DNA of 64,000 nucleotides from contig CAMDGB010000001.1 of assembly GCA_945897915.1 (NCBI GenBank), forward strand, positions 107,507 through 171,506. The letters run 5' to 3'. Source of the DNA: Chryseobacterium gleum (GTDB taxonomy: Bacteria > Bacteroidota > Bacteroidia > Flavobacteriales > Flavobacteriaceae). The position numbers were made by a program, and so were the translations under genes. Positions within the stretch are counted from its first letter, which is position 1. Each line of letters starts with the position of its first letter. The notes under the pieces were generated by a model. It was not told the origin of the DNA. It made no database searches and saw nothing but the letters and a program-made list of their open reading frames with translations. Positions 25,335 through 33,251 of the stretch are shown here, piece after piece.

Positions 25335-25397
25335 CTAATGTGCCAATTAATCAATTAGTCAATAAACAATTAGTTTATGTGCCAATAAAAATTGATT
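25335..25397. repeat. GTGCCAATT / CAATTAGT phrase repeats
   Basis: Two GTGCCAAT copies and two CAATTAGT copies in a 60-bp spacer, the same vocabulary as the spacer at 22031-22257, about 3 kb away. Confidence 0.5.
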
Positions 25398-25447
25398 TTA
25401 TTATTTTTAGAAATTTCTTTAATCGGTATTTAAACGATTGGAATTTG

Positions 25448-25455
25448 TACTTTTG
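25448..25455 (+). promoter_or_regulatory. promoter -7 box for O-methyltransferase (TACTTTTG)
   Basis: TACTTTTG matches TAnnTTTG, 21 bp before the ATG. No TTG at the -33 spacing. Confidence 0.5.
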
Positions 25456-25476
25456 TACTTTGAAATTTAAACAAAT

Positions 25477-26118
25477 ATGCACTTTATATCAGAAGATTTA
25501 GAAAATTACGTCGCCAATCATTCGCAACAGGAACCAGAATTATTGGTGCAATTGAATAAAGAAACCCACCAGAAAATTTTGCAACCTAGAATGCTAAGTG
25601 GCCATTTTCAAGGAAGGGTTTTAAGTATGTTGTCTAAAATAATAAATCCTAAATCTATTTTAGAAATTGGAACTTACTCGGGTTACGCCGCTTTATGTTT
25701 GGCAGAAGGTTTACAAGAAAACGGAACGTTAGATACAATTGATATAAACGAAGAATTAGAAGAAATTCAAAAAAAATATTTTGATTTATCTGAATATTCC
25801 AATCAAATTGTGCAACATATTGGTGATGCCATTGAAATTATTCCAATTTTAAATAAAAAATTCGATTTGGTTTTTATTGATGCAGATAAAGAAAATTACA
25901 TTAATTATTTTCATTTAATTGTGCCTTTGATGAACAAAGGTGGTATAATTTTATCTGACAACGTATTATGGAGCGGAAAGGTTTTAGAAGAAATAAAAAT
26001 TAACGACAAAAGCACACAAATTTTACTTGATTATAATAAAATTATTAATGAAGATTCTCGTGTAGAAACAGTTTTATTGCCTATCCGAGACGGTTTGACG
26101 GTTACTCGTGTGTTGTAG
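25477..26118 (+). CDS. O-methyltransferase family 3 (caffeoyl-CoA type)
   Basis: A 213-residue SAM-dependent enzyme of the catechol/caffeoyl-CoA O-methyltransferase family. SAM-binding motif ILEIGTYSGYAALCLAEGL (about residue 65), acidic DTIDIN, metal-binding Asp in DLVFIDADKENY (about 130), and LSDNVLWSGKV. The family uses a divalent metal to methylate catechol-like groups; bacterial members act on varied small molecules or tRNA wobble bases and the substrate here is unknown. Its 3' end overlaps the convergent acyltransferase gene by 17 bp. Confidence 0.88.
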   Translation: MHFISEDLENYVANHSQQEPELLVQLNKETHQKILQPRMLSGHFQGRVLSMLSKIINPKSILEIGTYSGYAALCLAEGLQENGTLDTIDINEELEEIQKKYFDLSEYSNQIVQHIGDAIEIIPILNKKFDLVFIDADKENYINYFHLIVPLMNKGGIILSDNVLWSGKVLEEIKINDKSTQILLDYNKIINEDSRVETVLLPIRDGLTVTRVL

Positions 26119-27160
26119 GGTTTTTGAATTTTAAAAAATAGGATTCATAATATTTATAAGATAAATGAGCCATAATAATGGTCAAAAAAATAATTGAAAA
26201 TGTATAGCTAATAACATACAGATTTTCTGCTATTTTATTTCCAATTTGTAACTTTATATATATTATACCTACAATTTGCATTGCAATTGCATGAAACATA
26301 TAAATCCCGTAAGATATTGTGCCTAAATATTTTAAGGTTCGGTTTTCTAAAATATAAATTGGTTTTTTTGAAAGAACTGTTAAAAATAGACCAAACAATA
26401 TCATGCTAAAAATATAATATTGATTTTCGTTGAAGTTGTTTTTAAACAAATTGCTTAAAAGATATATTAAGATTATTAAATAAATTAATTTAGAAAATAA
26501 TTTATTAAAATTTGTTTTTTCAAAAAATACTGAACAAAGCCCACTAAATGTAAAAAAGAAAAAATACATTTTATATGTTGTCATTAAAGGAAACACATTA
26601 CTAATAAAAAGAGGTAAATAAACCACAGTTAATAATATTAAAGTAGTTTTGATTTTCGATTTTGGCAAGAAATAAAATAAAGGTGCAATTACAATGTAAA
26701 ATTGTTCTTCAATTCCAATAGACCAAAGGATTTCTAGAATTCCACCAGGCGAATAAGTTAAAAAAATATTTGAAAAAAAGGTTGTTGAGAGCATTATTCC
26801 CTCTAGAATATTATATGAATTTTCGAATTGAAAACCCAACTTTGGTAAAATAATTAGATAGTGTATAAAACCGTAAATTAATACTAAATAATACAGAGGA
26901 AAAATTCTATATATTCTATTTAGAAAAAATCTTTTCAGATTAATAGAATCTGATTTTATTTTTTCACTGAATAACTGTCGGATTATTAAAAAACCACTAA
27001 GCGAAAAAAACATCCAAACACTTTCATTACCTCTCAAAAATAGAGAATAATCATTAAAATAAGGTAAATTTCTATTTGAGAAAAATTCAGGTGTATGAAA
27101 AAGCACAACTAAAGTTGCTAAAATAAATCGTAAAGATGTTAAATTAGGAATTTGGTGCAT
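26102..27160 (-). CDS. integral membrane acyltransferase (acyltransferase 3 family)
   Basis: A 352-residue polytopic protein of the OafA/acyltransferase-3 type, with about ten membrane helices. The family N-terminus is present: PNLTSLRFILATLVVLFHT with the catalytic His in VLFHT, and a following SLSGFLIIRQL motif. Members add acetyl or other acyl groups to sugars of surface polysaccharides or lipids. The start overlaps the end of the PAP2 gene by 17 bp, pointing to coupled expression in a tatA-PAP2-acyltransferase operon. Substrate not predictable. Confidence 0.88.
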   Translation of the reverse strand: MHQIPNLTSLRFILATLVVLFHTPEFFSNRNLPYFNDYSLFLRGNESVWMFFSLSGFLIIRQLFSEKIKSDSINLKRFFLNRIYRIFPLYYLVLIYGFIHYLIILPKLGFQFENSYNILEGIMLSTTFFSNIFLTYSPGGILEILWSIGIEEQFYIVIAPLFYFLPKSKIKTTLILLTVVYLPLFISNVFPLMTTYKMYFFFFTFSGLCSVFFEKTNFNKLFSKLIYLIILIYLLSNLFKNNFNENQYYIFSMILFGLFLTVLSKKPIYILENRTLKYLGTISYGIYMFHAIAMQIVGIIYIKLQIGNKIAENLYVISYTFSIIFLTIIMAHLSYKYYESYFLKFKNPTTHE

Positions 27161-27710
27161 ACTTTGTAAGAATTATGTTGTAAATTCTATAAAATAAAAC
27201 ACCTACTAAACTACCAAAAACAAATCCTGAAATTATATCTAAAGGAAAGTGAAGCCCTAAATAAATTCGGCTATAAGCAAAAATTAAAGGATATAGAAAA
27301 ATCAAATAAGTATATTTATAGCATTGTCTTAAAATTAAATATACAAACATCATAGCTGCAGAAGAATTAGCTGCGTGACCAGAAAAATAACTAAACGTAT
27401 CGCTATCTTTTACAACTCTAATTAAGCCAATTAATGTGTCATCATTACAAGGACGAATGCGTTGTACTGAAAATTTAATTATATCTGTAATTTCATTAGT
27501 AAACGTAATTAATACGGCAACTGTTAGTATAGCTATTCCCAATTTTTTTGTTCCTAAATTTTTAAATAAAATAAAAAGTAAAATTAAAAAAAATGGAATC
27601 CAATTGATTTGTTGGGTAATTAAAAGCCAGATACCATCAAAAGGTGTAGATCCTAAATTATTAAGAAAAATAAATAATTTTTTATCTAAATGTAATAGGT
27701 AATCAAACAT
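27144..27710 (-). CDS. PAP2-family membrane phosphatase
   Basis: A 188-residue integral membrane protein of the lipid phosphatase family. The three PAP2 active-site motifs are seen: FSVQRIRPCND (motif 1, KxxxxxxRP type, with Gln in place of one residue), FSYFSGHAANSSA (motif 2, PSGH type, here YFSGH) and SRIYLGLHFPLDIISG (motif 3). About five membrane helices. It may act on undecaprenyl diphosphate or phosphatidate. It is joined to tatA through a TAATG stop/start overlap. Confidence 0.85.
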   Translation of the reverse strand: MFDYLLHLDKKLFIFLNNLGSTPFDGIWLLITQQINWIPFFLILLFILFKNLGTKKLGIAILTVAVLITFTNEITDIIKFSVQRIRPCNDDTLIGLIRVVKDSDTFSYFSGHAANSSAAMMFVYLILRQCYKYTYLIFLYPLIFAYSRIYLGLHFPLDIISGFVFGSLVGVLFYRIYNIILTKYAPNS

Positions 27711-28042
27711 TACAATTGACGTTTTATTGGTCCGGTTGCATTTTCAATTTCTTCTTTGATTTCCGTTATTGGATTTGAAATGTCAACAGGATTTATATAT
27801 TCTGTCATGTTTTTTTTTGCACTTGCAATTTCATCTGAAATGCCGCCAGTTAAACTTTTTAAATCAAGGCCATTTTCTTCTGTGCCTTTTTGAATTTCGT
27901 GTTTAATTTCATTGGTTGCGTTTTTTAATTGCGCCATACCTTTACCCAAAGTTCTTGCAATTTCAGGAATTTTATCTGATCCAAAAAGCATTAGAATTAC
28001 AAGAATTATAAAAAATATTTCGCCTCCGCCAATACCGAACAT
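27710..28042 (-). CDS. tatA: Sec-independent protein translocase subunit TatA/TatB type
   Basis: A 110-residue protein with a single N-terminal transmembrane helix (IFFIILVILMLFGSDKIPEI) and an amphipathic helix with Gly-Lys (LGKGMAQLKNATNEIKHEIQ), the TatA/E pattern. It forms the pore of the twin-arginine translocon for folded proteins. Its length is longer than a minimal TatA and its tail is charged, so TatB is an alternative. No tatC is in the window. A -7 box TACCTTTG is at 28064-28071. Confidence 0.88.
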   Translation of the reverse strand: MFGIGGGEIFFIILVILMLFGSDKIPEIARTLGKGMAQLKNATNEIKHEIQKGTEENGLDLKSLTGGISDEIASAKKNMTEYINPVDISNPITEIKEEIENATGPIKRQL

Positions 28043-28063
28043 AGTTTTGTGTTTTATGATTTA

Positions 28064-28071
28064 CAAAGGTA
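28064..28071 (-). promoter_or_regulatory. promoter -7 box for tatA operon (TACCTTTG)
   Basis: TACCTTTG on the minus strand matches TAnnTTTG and lies 21 bp before the tatA ATG; no -33 TTG is visible. Confidence 0.5.
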
Positions 28072-28089
28072 ATAAAAGTTATGAAATTA

Positions 28090-28124
28090 AAACTAAAAAT
28101 TAAAGCCGTCATAACGGCTTTAAT
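28090..28124 (-). terminator. intrinsic terminator after M1 peptidase operon
   Basis: Stem ATTAAAGCCGT / ACGGCTTTAAT with a 4-nt loop, followed on the minus strand by TTTTTAGTTTT. It lies immediately downstream of the M1 peptidase stop codon. Confidence 0.85.
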
Positions 28125-28127
28125 TTA

Positions 28128-30386
28128 CTATTTTTTTTCTATTTGTTCAAATTTATCAACAAAGGCTTCTTTTGGCCAAGCATTATTAGTAACTTCTATA
28201 TCTGCTGTTTCTAATTTTGGATCCAATTGAATTTTTACTACTTTTTTCTCAGTAGCAAAAACACGTTTTGCAGTTATGTTGTTTCTTCTCCAAATTTGAA
28301 CTGGGAATTTATGTGTTTCTGAAGTACCATCTTCAAATTGTAATTCAACAATAATTGGCATCATTAAACTTCCTGGTTTGTCAAACTCTACTTCATAAAA
28401 GTATTTAGGATTTTTTAATGCTGCTTTTTCTTCCGCACTATAATTTTTGTTTAAGTACTCATTTAAAGCCATTACTTTTTCTGTTTCAAGTGCTGTTTTT
28501 GATTCTGGTTTCAATTCTGTACTTTCACTATTTACTAAGTAAATCATTGGTCCGCCGTTAGGCATTCTTCTACCTCTTCTGTTCATAGACGTTCCGGTTT
28601 CTTTAGAAGAATCTTCTGTTACATAAAATTGTTTTACGTTTTTGATACCTAAATCTACCACATCAGTAGCATAGAACCAACCTTTCCAAAACCAATCTAA
28701 ATCCACTGCAGAAGCATCTTCCATAGTTCTAAAAAAGTCTTCTGGTGTAGGGTGTTTAAATTTCCAACGGTTGGCATACGTTTTAAATGCGTGGTCAAAC
28801 AATTCGTGTCCCATAATCGTTTCACGTAAAATATTTAATCCTGTTGCAGGTTTTCCGTAAGCATTTGCACCAAAATTATAAACCACATCACCATGACTCA
28901 TAATAGGTTCTAAAAACTGTTGGTTTCCTTTCATATAAGGCACAATAGATTTAGCAGGACCTCTATCTGCTGGGAAATTTTTGTCAAATTCTTGTTCGGT
29001 TAAATATTCTAAAAATGTGTTTAAACCTTCATCCATCCAAGTCCATTGTCTTTCATCTGAATTTACAATCATTGGAAAAAAGTTATGTCCTATTTCGTGA
29101 ATAATTACGCCTAGCATACCATATTTTACTCTGTCGCTAATTTTTCCATTTTCATCAGGACGACCGAAATTCCAACAAATCATTGGATATTCCATTCCTT
29201 GATCTTCAGCAGAAACAGAAATGGCTTTTGGATAAGGATAATCGAATGTATATTTTGAATACGTTTTCAGAGTGTGCGCTACTGCTATTGTAGATAAGTT
29301 TTCCCAAAGCGGATTGGCTTCTTTTGGATACATAGAAATGGCCATAGGTTTATTGTTTCCAACTTGAACCGCCATCGCGTCTAAAATAAATTTACGAGAA
29401 CTTGAAAACCCAAAATCTCTTACATTTTCAGCTTTTAAATGCCAAGTTTTAGTGGTAGTTGCAAAACTTTTCTCTGCGGCAGTTGCTTCCGCTTGCGTTA
29501 CTATTATTACTGGTTTATCAAAAGAATTTTCAGCCAATTGCCATCTTTTTTCTTGTTCAGCAGAATAGACTTCACTTCTGTTTTGTAAAACCCCAGTTCC
29601 ATCTAAAATATGATCGGCTGGAACGGTGATTTTAACGTCGTAATTTCCAAAAGTTAAAGCAAATTCACTTCTTCCCCAAAATTGCATATTTTGCCAACCT
29701 TCAACATCATTATAAACGCACATTCTTGGGTAGAATTGCGCAATTACATAAATTTTATTTCCATCGGGAAACACTTCATAACCAGAACGACCATTTCCGC
29801 CATCTTTCATGTAATCGTTAATGTTGTACCACCATTTGATTGAAAAAACCACTTTTTCTCCTTTTTTTAGAGCTTTAGGCAAATCAATACGCATCATAGT
29901 ATTATTGATGGTGTATTTCATAGCGTTACCTTTTTCGTCTTTAACATATTCTAAGTTAAAACCGCCATCAAAACCTTTACCCATATACGTTTTAGTAAAG
30001 TTTTCAGCTGAGGTAGCTTGCGGCATAGTTTGGCTATCAATTAGAGGTGTTTGTGAGTCTCTTCTTGCTATATTTTGGTCTAATTGCACCCATAAATAGT
30101 CTAAAGATTCAGGAGCGTTATTGTAATAGGTTACGGTTTCGCTTCCATACATTTTGGACGCTTTATCATCTAATTCTAAATTAATTTTATAATCCGCACG
30201 TTGTTGGTAATACGCAGGACCTGGAGCGCCAGAAGCAGTTCGGAACATATTAGGCGTAGCCATTTCGGCATACATTTGACTAAATTTATTGATGTCAGTA
30301 TGTCCTTGTGGTTCTTTTTTTACTTCTTGAGAAAATGCTGTATGTGACGCGAAAAATAAGAAAGCAATTAATTTTAACTTTTTCAT
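28128..30386 (-). CDS. secreted M1-family metallopeptidase
   Basis: A 752-residue exported protein (signal MKKLKLIAFLFFASHTAFSQ). The zinc site is intact: HEIGHNFFP (HExxH) with the downstream Glu in DEGLNTFLEY, and the family also shows WxWMDEG. This is the gluzincin M1 catalytic core, at about residues 430-470. The GAMEN exopeptidase motif of classical aminopeptidases N is not obvious; the equivalent region reads SAEDQGMEYPM. The C-terminal region is beta-rich. Likely a periplasmic or surface peptidase that helps peptide nutrition. Third gene of an operon with the DUF6702 and carboxypeptidase-regulatory genes, 2 bp after the former. Confidence 0.93.
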   Translation of the reverse strand: MKKLKLIAFLFFASHTAFSQEVKKEPQGHTDINKFSQMYAEMATPNMFRTASGAPGPAYYQQRADYKINLELDDKASKMYGSETVTYYNNAPESLDYLWVQLDQNIARRDSQTPLIDSQTMPQATSAENFTKTYMGKGFDGGFNLEYVKDEKGNAMKYTINNTMMRIDLPKALKKGEKVVFSIKWWYNINDYMKDGGNGRSGYEVFPDGNKIYVIAQFYPRMCVYNDVEGWQNMQFWGRSEFALTFGNYDVKITVPADHILDGTGVLQNRSEVYSAEQEKRWQLAENSFDKPVIIVTQAEATAAEKSFATTTKTWHLKAENVRDFGFSSSRKFILDAMAVQVGNNKPMAISMYPKEANPLWENLSTIAVAHTLKTYSKYTFDYPYPKAISVSAEDQGMEYPMICWNFGRPDENGKISDRVKYGMLGVIIHEIGHNFFPMIVNSDERQWTWMDEGLNTFLEYLTEQEFDKNFPADRGPAKSIVPYMKGNQQFLEPIMSHGDVVYNFGANAYGKPATGLNILRETIMGHELFDHAFKTYANRWKFKHPTPEDFFRTMEDASAVDLDWFWKGWFYATDVVDLGIKNVKQFYVTEDSSKETGTSMNRRGRRMPNGGPMIYLVNSESTELKPESKTALETEKVMALNEYLNKNYSAEEKAALKNPKYFYEVEFDKPGSLMMPIIVELQFEDGTSETHKFPVQIWRRNNITAKRVFATEKKVVKIQLDPKLETADIEVTNNAWPKEAFVDKFEQIEKK

Positions 30387-30388
30387 AA

Positions 30389-30892
30389 TTATTTATATTT
30401 CAGTTTTTGGTTGGTTTCTGTATTAGTAAACAAAATGGTTTTTTTGTTACCATTAATGTTCAAATGTACTAAATTTTGTTGTTCATCAAAAATATCGGAT
30501 AAAACATTATTGAAAATATCTAGTATTTTTACGTTGTCTTTACAAGGTATTTTTAAATAACAAATTACAATATTATCTTCTTGCTCTTTAGATAAAAACT
30601 GTAATGTTTGAACTTTATTATTAATTTTAATTTTTAATTTTTCCGATAAATAATTAGCAATAAAGGTGTTTGCTTCTGGTATTTCATCTTTTGTGGTAAG
30701 GTAAAAATGTTTGTTATGTTTTTTAAATAACACCTTTTCTAAATCATCAATAAATAACCTTGCTGTAATTTGAACTGCTTTTTTCTCTTTAAAATAATCT
30801 ATTTGAAAAACCCCGACATAAAATTTATGAAACGTAAACGCACTCAAAAGCGCAAACAATGTCATAAGTAAAAGTATTTTAAATTTATTCAT
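30389..30892 (-). CDS. DUF6702 family protein
   Basis: A 167-residue exported protein with a signal peptide (about 1-20), then a pattern of Lys- and aromatic-rich strands: HKFYVGVFQIDYFKEKKAVQ, ARLFIDDLEKVLFKKHNKHF. This matches the family now called DUF6702, whose function is unknown. It sits between a carboxypeptidase-regulatory-like protein (start overlap 8 bp) and the M1 peptidase (2-bp gap), an arrangement that suggests it helps the peptidase or its export. Confidence 0.8.
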   Translation of the reverse strand: MNKFKILLLMTLFALLSAFTFHKFYVGVFQIDYFKEKKAVQITARLFIDDLEKVLFKKHNKHFYLTTKDEIPEANTFIANYLSEKLKIKINNKVQTLQFLSKEQEDNIVICYLKIPCKDNVKILDIFNNVLSDIFDEQQNLVHLNINGNKKTILFTNTETNQKLKYK

Positions 30893-31715
30893 TTTTCTTT
30901 GGCTCTAATTCTGGTTTTGGAATAGTGGTATTTTCTTCTATATTTTTTTCTAGTTCAACAGGTTTTGGATAATAAGGTTGCAAATTTTTCAATTTTAAAA
31001 AATCAACTGCTAGCGCGCTCATTCTAAATGAAATTAGCGTCTTGTTTTTCGCTTTGGCGGCGGCTTTTAATTCTTCATCTTCTACGATATAAAAAACAAA
31101 TCCTGACACATATTCTTCAGGAATGTGAAATTGAGTCATAATTAATTCGGAATCAAAGTTAGCGTTTATTTTATATTGTAAAAATTCTTTTCTTTCTACT
31201 TCTAATTCTGCTTTTAATTGTTTTGTTCTGCCAGAAATAGCGTTAAATAATGGGTCAATACTAAATGCAGTATTCAGACCAAATTGGCCATTAAAATCGC
31301 CAGCTGTTTTTACTCTTCTTTCAGCTGGCGTGTATTTTTTTTGTCCTTTTGGAACCAAACCTAAAGACTCAGCAGTGATGTCATCGGCATTTGTTACCAT
31401 TATTTCTTTTATATGACGCGTGTAAATTTCTAGTTTTATAAAAAGTAAATCTTTACCAAAATCTTTTTTTGTAATGATGTGTTTTTTGCCAACTAAATGA
31501 ATGGCGCTAAACATAATGGTGTCGTTTATTTTGGCTTTTATTTTAAAATAGCCGCCGTTTCCAGAAATTGTATTAATTTTGTTAGAAATATTTACAATTG
31601 TAATACCTTCATTGTCGTTTGTTTCAACAATGATTTTCCCTTTAATTATAGAGTCGTTTTGAGAGACTACCATTTGGGAGAGAAAAAGTAAAAATATTTG
31701 TATGTATTTTTTAAT
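30885..31715 (-). CDS. carboxypeptidase-regulatory-like domain protein, inferred ATT start
   Basis: From the first ATG (31673) the protein begins MVVSQNDSIIKGKI, without a signal sequence. The frame is open further upstream and reads KKYIQIFLLFLSQMVVSQND, a textbook signal peptide, directly preceded by an ATT codon at 31715 (a CTG lies at 31724). I therefore infer a non-ATG start there, giving 276 residues in place of 262; a lost ATG through one base change is the alternative. The N-terminal half (KGKIIVETNDNEGITIVNIS) is a carboxypeptidase-regulatory-like beta-sandwich, as in many Bacteroidetes surface proteins. The C-terminal half (from about 150) has no recognised domain and ends in a Pro/Glu-rich tail. 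First gene of the operon with DUF6702 and M1 peptidase. Confidence 0.65.
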   Translation of the reverse strand: MKKYIQIFLLFLSQMVVSQNDSIIKGKIIVETNDNEGITIVNISNKINTISGNGGYFKIKAKINDTIMFSAIHLVGKKHIITKKDFGKDLLFIKLEIYTRHIKEIMVTNADDITAESLGLVPKGQKKYTPAERRVKTAGDFNGQFGLNTAFSIDPLFNAISGRTKQLKAELEVERKEFLQYKINANFDSELIMTQFHIPEEYVSGFVFYIVEDEELKAAAKAKNKTLISFRMSALAVDFLKLKNLQPYYPKPVELEKNIEENTTIPKPELEPKKNE

Positions 31716-31807
31716 AGTAAACAGTATTTATTTTCTGTAAAAATAATATAACAAAATTACAATCGATATAAAATTTTGTTAAGAATAAAGTAAATTTATT
31801 TTAATAT

Positions 31808-32515
31808 ATGAAAAAGGCGCTTATTGCTAGTACATCAACTGTTTTTGGAGGTACTTTTTTAGATTATTTATTGCCAACTTTAATAGAACATTTTGCAACC
31901 GTATCAAATTTAGTATTTATACCTTTTGCCAGACCAGGTGGCATTTCTCACGAAGCGTATACAGAAAAAATAAAACCTTTTTTTAAACAATTGAACATAG
32001 AAGTAAAAGGAATTCATGAATTTGAAAATCCAATTGAAGCGATACAAAATGCAGAAGCTATTTTTACAGGTGGAGGCAATACGTTTGTTTTGGTAGACAT
32101 GTTGTACAAATACAATTTATTAGATGCCATTCAGAAAGTTGTGGAAAAAGGAACACCATATTTAGGAACTAGTGCAGGAAGCAATATTTGCGGCCTAACG
32201 ATGGGGACTACAAACGATATGCCGATTGTGTATCCTCCAAGTTTTAGAACATTAGGATTGGTTTCTTTCAATTTAAATCCGCATTATTTAGATCCTATTC
32301 AAGGTTTGAAATACATGGGAGAAACTAGAGAAACCAGAATAAACGAATTTCATCAATACAATTCGCAACCGGTTTTAGGATTAAGAGAAGGTAGTTGGTT
32401 AGAAGTTTTGGGAAATAAAATTACGTTAAAAGGAGATATAACAGCTAGATTATTTCAACAAGGCAAAGAACCAATTGAAATTGAAACTGGAACGGATTTA
32501 AGTAATTTAAAATAA
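31808..32515 (+). CDS. pepE: alpha-aspartyl dipeptidase PepE (peptidase S51)
   Basis: Cleaves dipeptides with an N-terminal aspartate. It has 235 residues, the normal size. The nucleophile is Ser122 in GTSAGSNICG, the S51 pattern; the oxyanion-region FTGGGNTF and a downstream LNPHYLDP with the catalytic His are present. A possible promoter is TTTTG at 31775-31779 and TATTTTTA-like -7 just before the ATG. Stand-alone gene; its 3' side carries the terminator of the convergent tRNA-Gly. Confidence 0.93.
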   Translation: MKKALIASTSTVFGGTFLDYLLPTLIEHFATVSNLVFIPFARPGGISHEAYTEKIKPFFKQLNIEVKGIHEFENPIEAIQNAEAIFTGGGNTFVLVDMLYKYNLLDAIQKVVEKGTPYLGTSAGSNICGLTMGTTNDMPIVYPPSFRTLGLVSFNLNPHYLDPIQGLKYMGETRETRINEFHQYNSQPVLGLREGSWLEVLGNKITLKGDITARLFQQGKEPIEIETGTDLSNLK

Positions 32516-32541
32516 AAAAGCCCCAAAAAATTTGAGGCTTT
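32511..32541 (-). terminator. intrinsic terminator after tRNA-Gly(UCC)
   Basis: On the minus strand stem AGCCTCAAA / TTTGGGGCT (one U-G pair), then six T. It lies 3 bp beyond the tRNA 3' end and may also work for pepE from the other side. Confidence 0.8.
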
Positions 32542-32543
32542 GG

Positions 32544-32616
32544 AGCGAAAGACGAGGGTCGAACTCGCGACATTCAGCTTGGAAGGCTGACGCTCTACCA
32601 ACTGAGCTACTTTCGC
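32544..32616 (-). tRNA. tRNA-Gly (anticodon UCC)
   Basis: A 73-nt tRNA. Acceptor stem GCGAAAG/CTTTCGC, anticodon stem TCAGC/GCTGA around loop CTTCCAA (anticodon TCC), T-loop TTCGACC, discriminator T. CCA is not encoded. A single gene, not in an array. Confidence 0.95.
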
Positions 32617-32733
32617 ATTTTATTTTGGTGAGTGCAAATATAATAGGAAAAACTGATTAATTGCAAGTTTTTTAATAAAAAATAATAAAAATCATGAAAT
32701 ACATACATGTAAATTATTAATTTATAATGCTTT

Positions 32734-33183
32734 ATGGAGAAAATCACACTCAAAGAAATCAATTATTTTGACACTTTTCCAGTTAGAAGCGCTGTCTTAA
32801 GGAAAGGCAAGCCCATTGAAACTTGCTTTTTTTTAGGAGATGAGGCAATTTATACAACTCATTTTGGTCTATTTATTGAAAATAGTTTAATTGGAGTGGC
32901 TTCACTTTTTAAAACAAATAATGAAAATTTCGAGCAAAAAAATCAATTTCAATTGCGCGGAATGGCCATTTTAGAAGAGTACCAAAGTAGTGGTTTTGGC
33001 AAACTGTTGATTGAAGAAATTTTCAATTTTATCAAAATAAATCAAACAGAATTGTTGTGGTTTAATGCAAGAGAAACTACTGTGCCTTTTTATGAAAAAC
33101 TGGGTTGCACCAAAAAAGGAGCGTCGTTTGAAATTCCTGAAATTGGCATCCATTTTTTAATGTATAAATATTTTGATATTTAA
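32734..33183 (+). CDS. GNAT-family N-acetyltransferase
   Basis: A 149-residue member of the GNAT acetyltransferase family. Acetyl-CoA binding motif A is seen in GMAILEEYQSSGFGKLLIEE, the Q-x-x-G-x-G-x pattern; the C-terminal strand FYEKLGCTKKGASFEI is also typical. The substrate is unknown. A single gene between tRNA-Gly and the L,D-transpeptidase. Confidence 0.85.
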   Translation: MEKITLKEINYFDTFPVRSAVLRKGKPIETCFFLGDEAIYTTHFGLFIENSLIGVASLFKTNNENFEQKNQFQLRGMAILEEYQSSGFGKLLIEEIFNFIKINQTELLWFNARETTVPFYEKLGCTKKGASFEIPEIGIHFLMYKYFDI

Positions 33184-33251
33184 TTTGGAATCATTTTTGA
33201 AATTGAGGTGTTATTCCAGTTTTTTTGGTAAATTTGATAAATTTGAATAGA

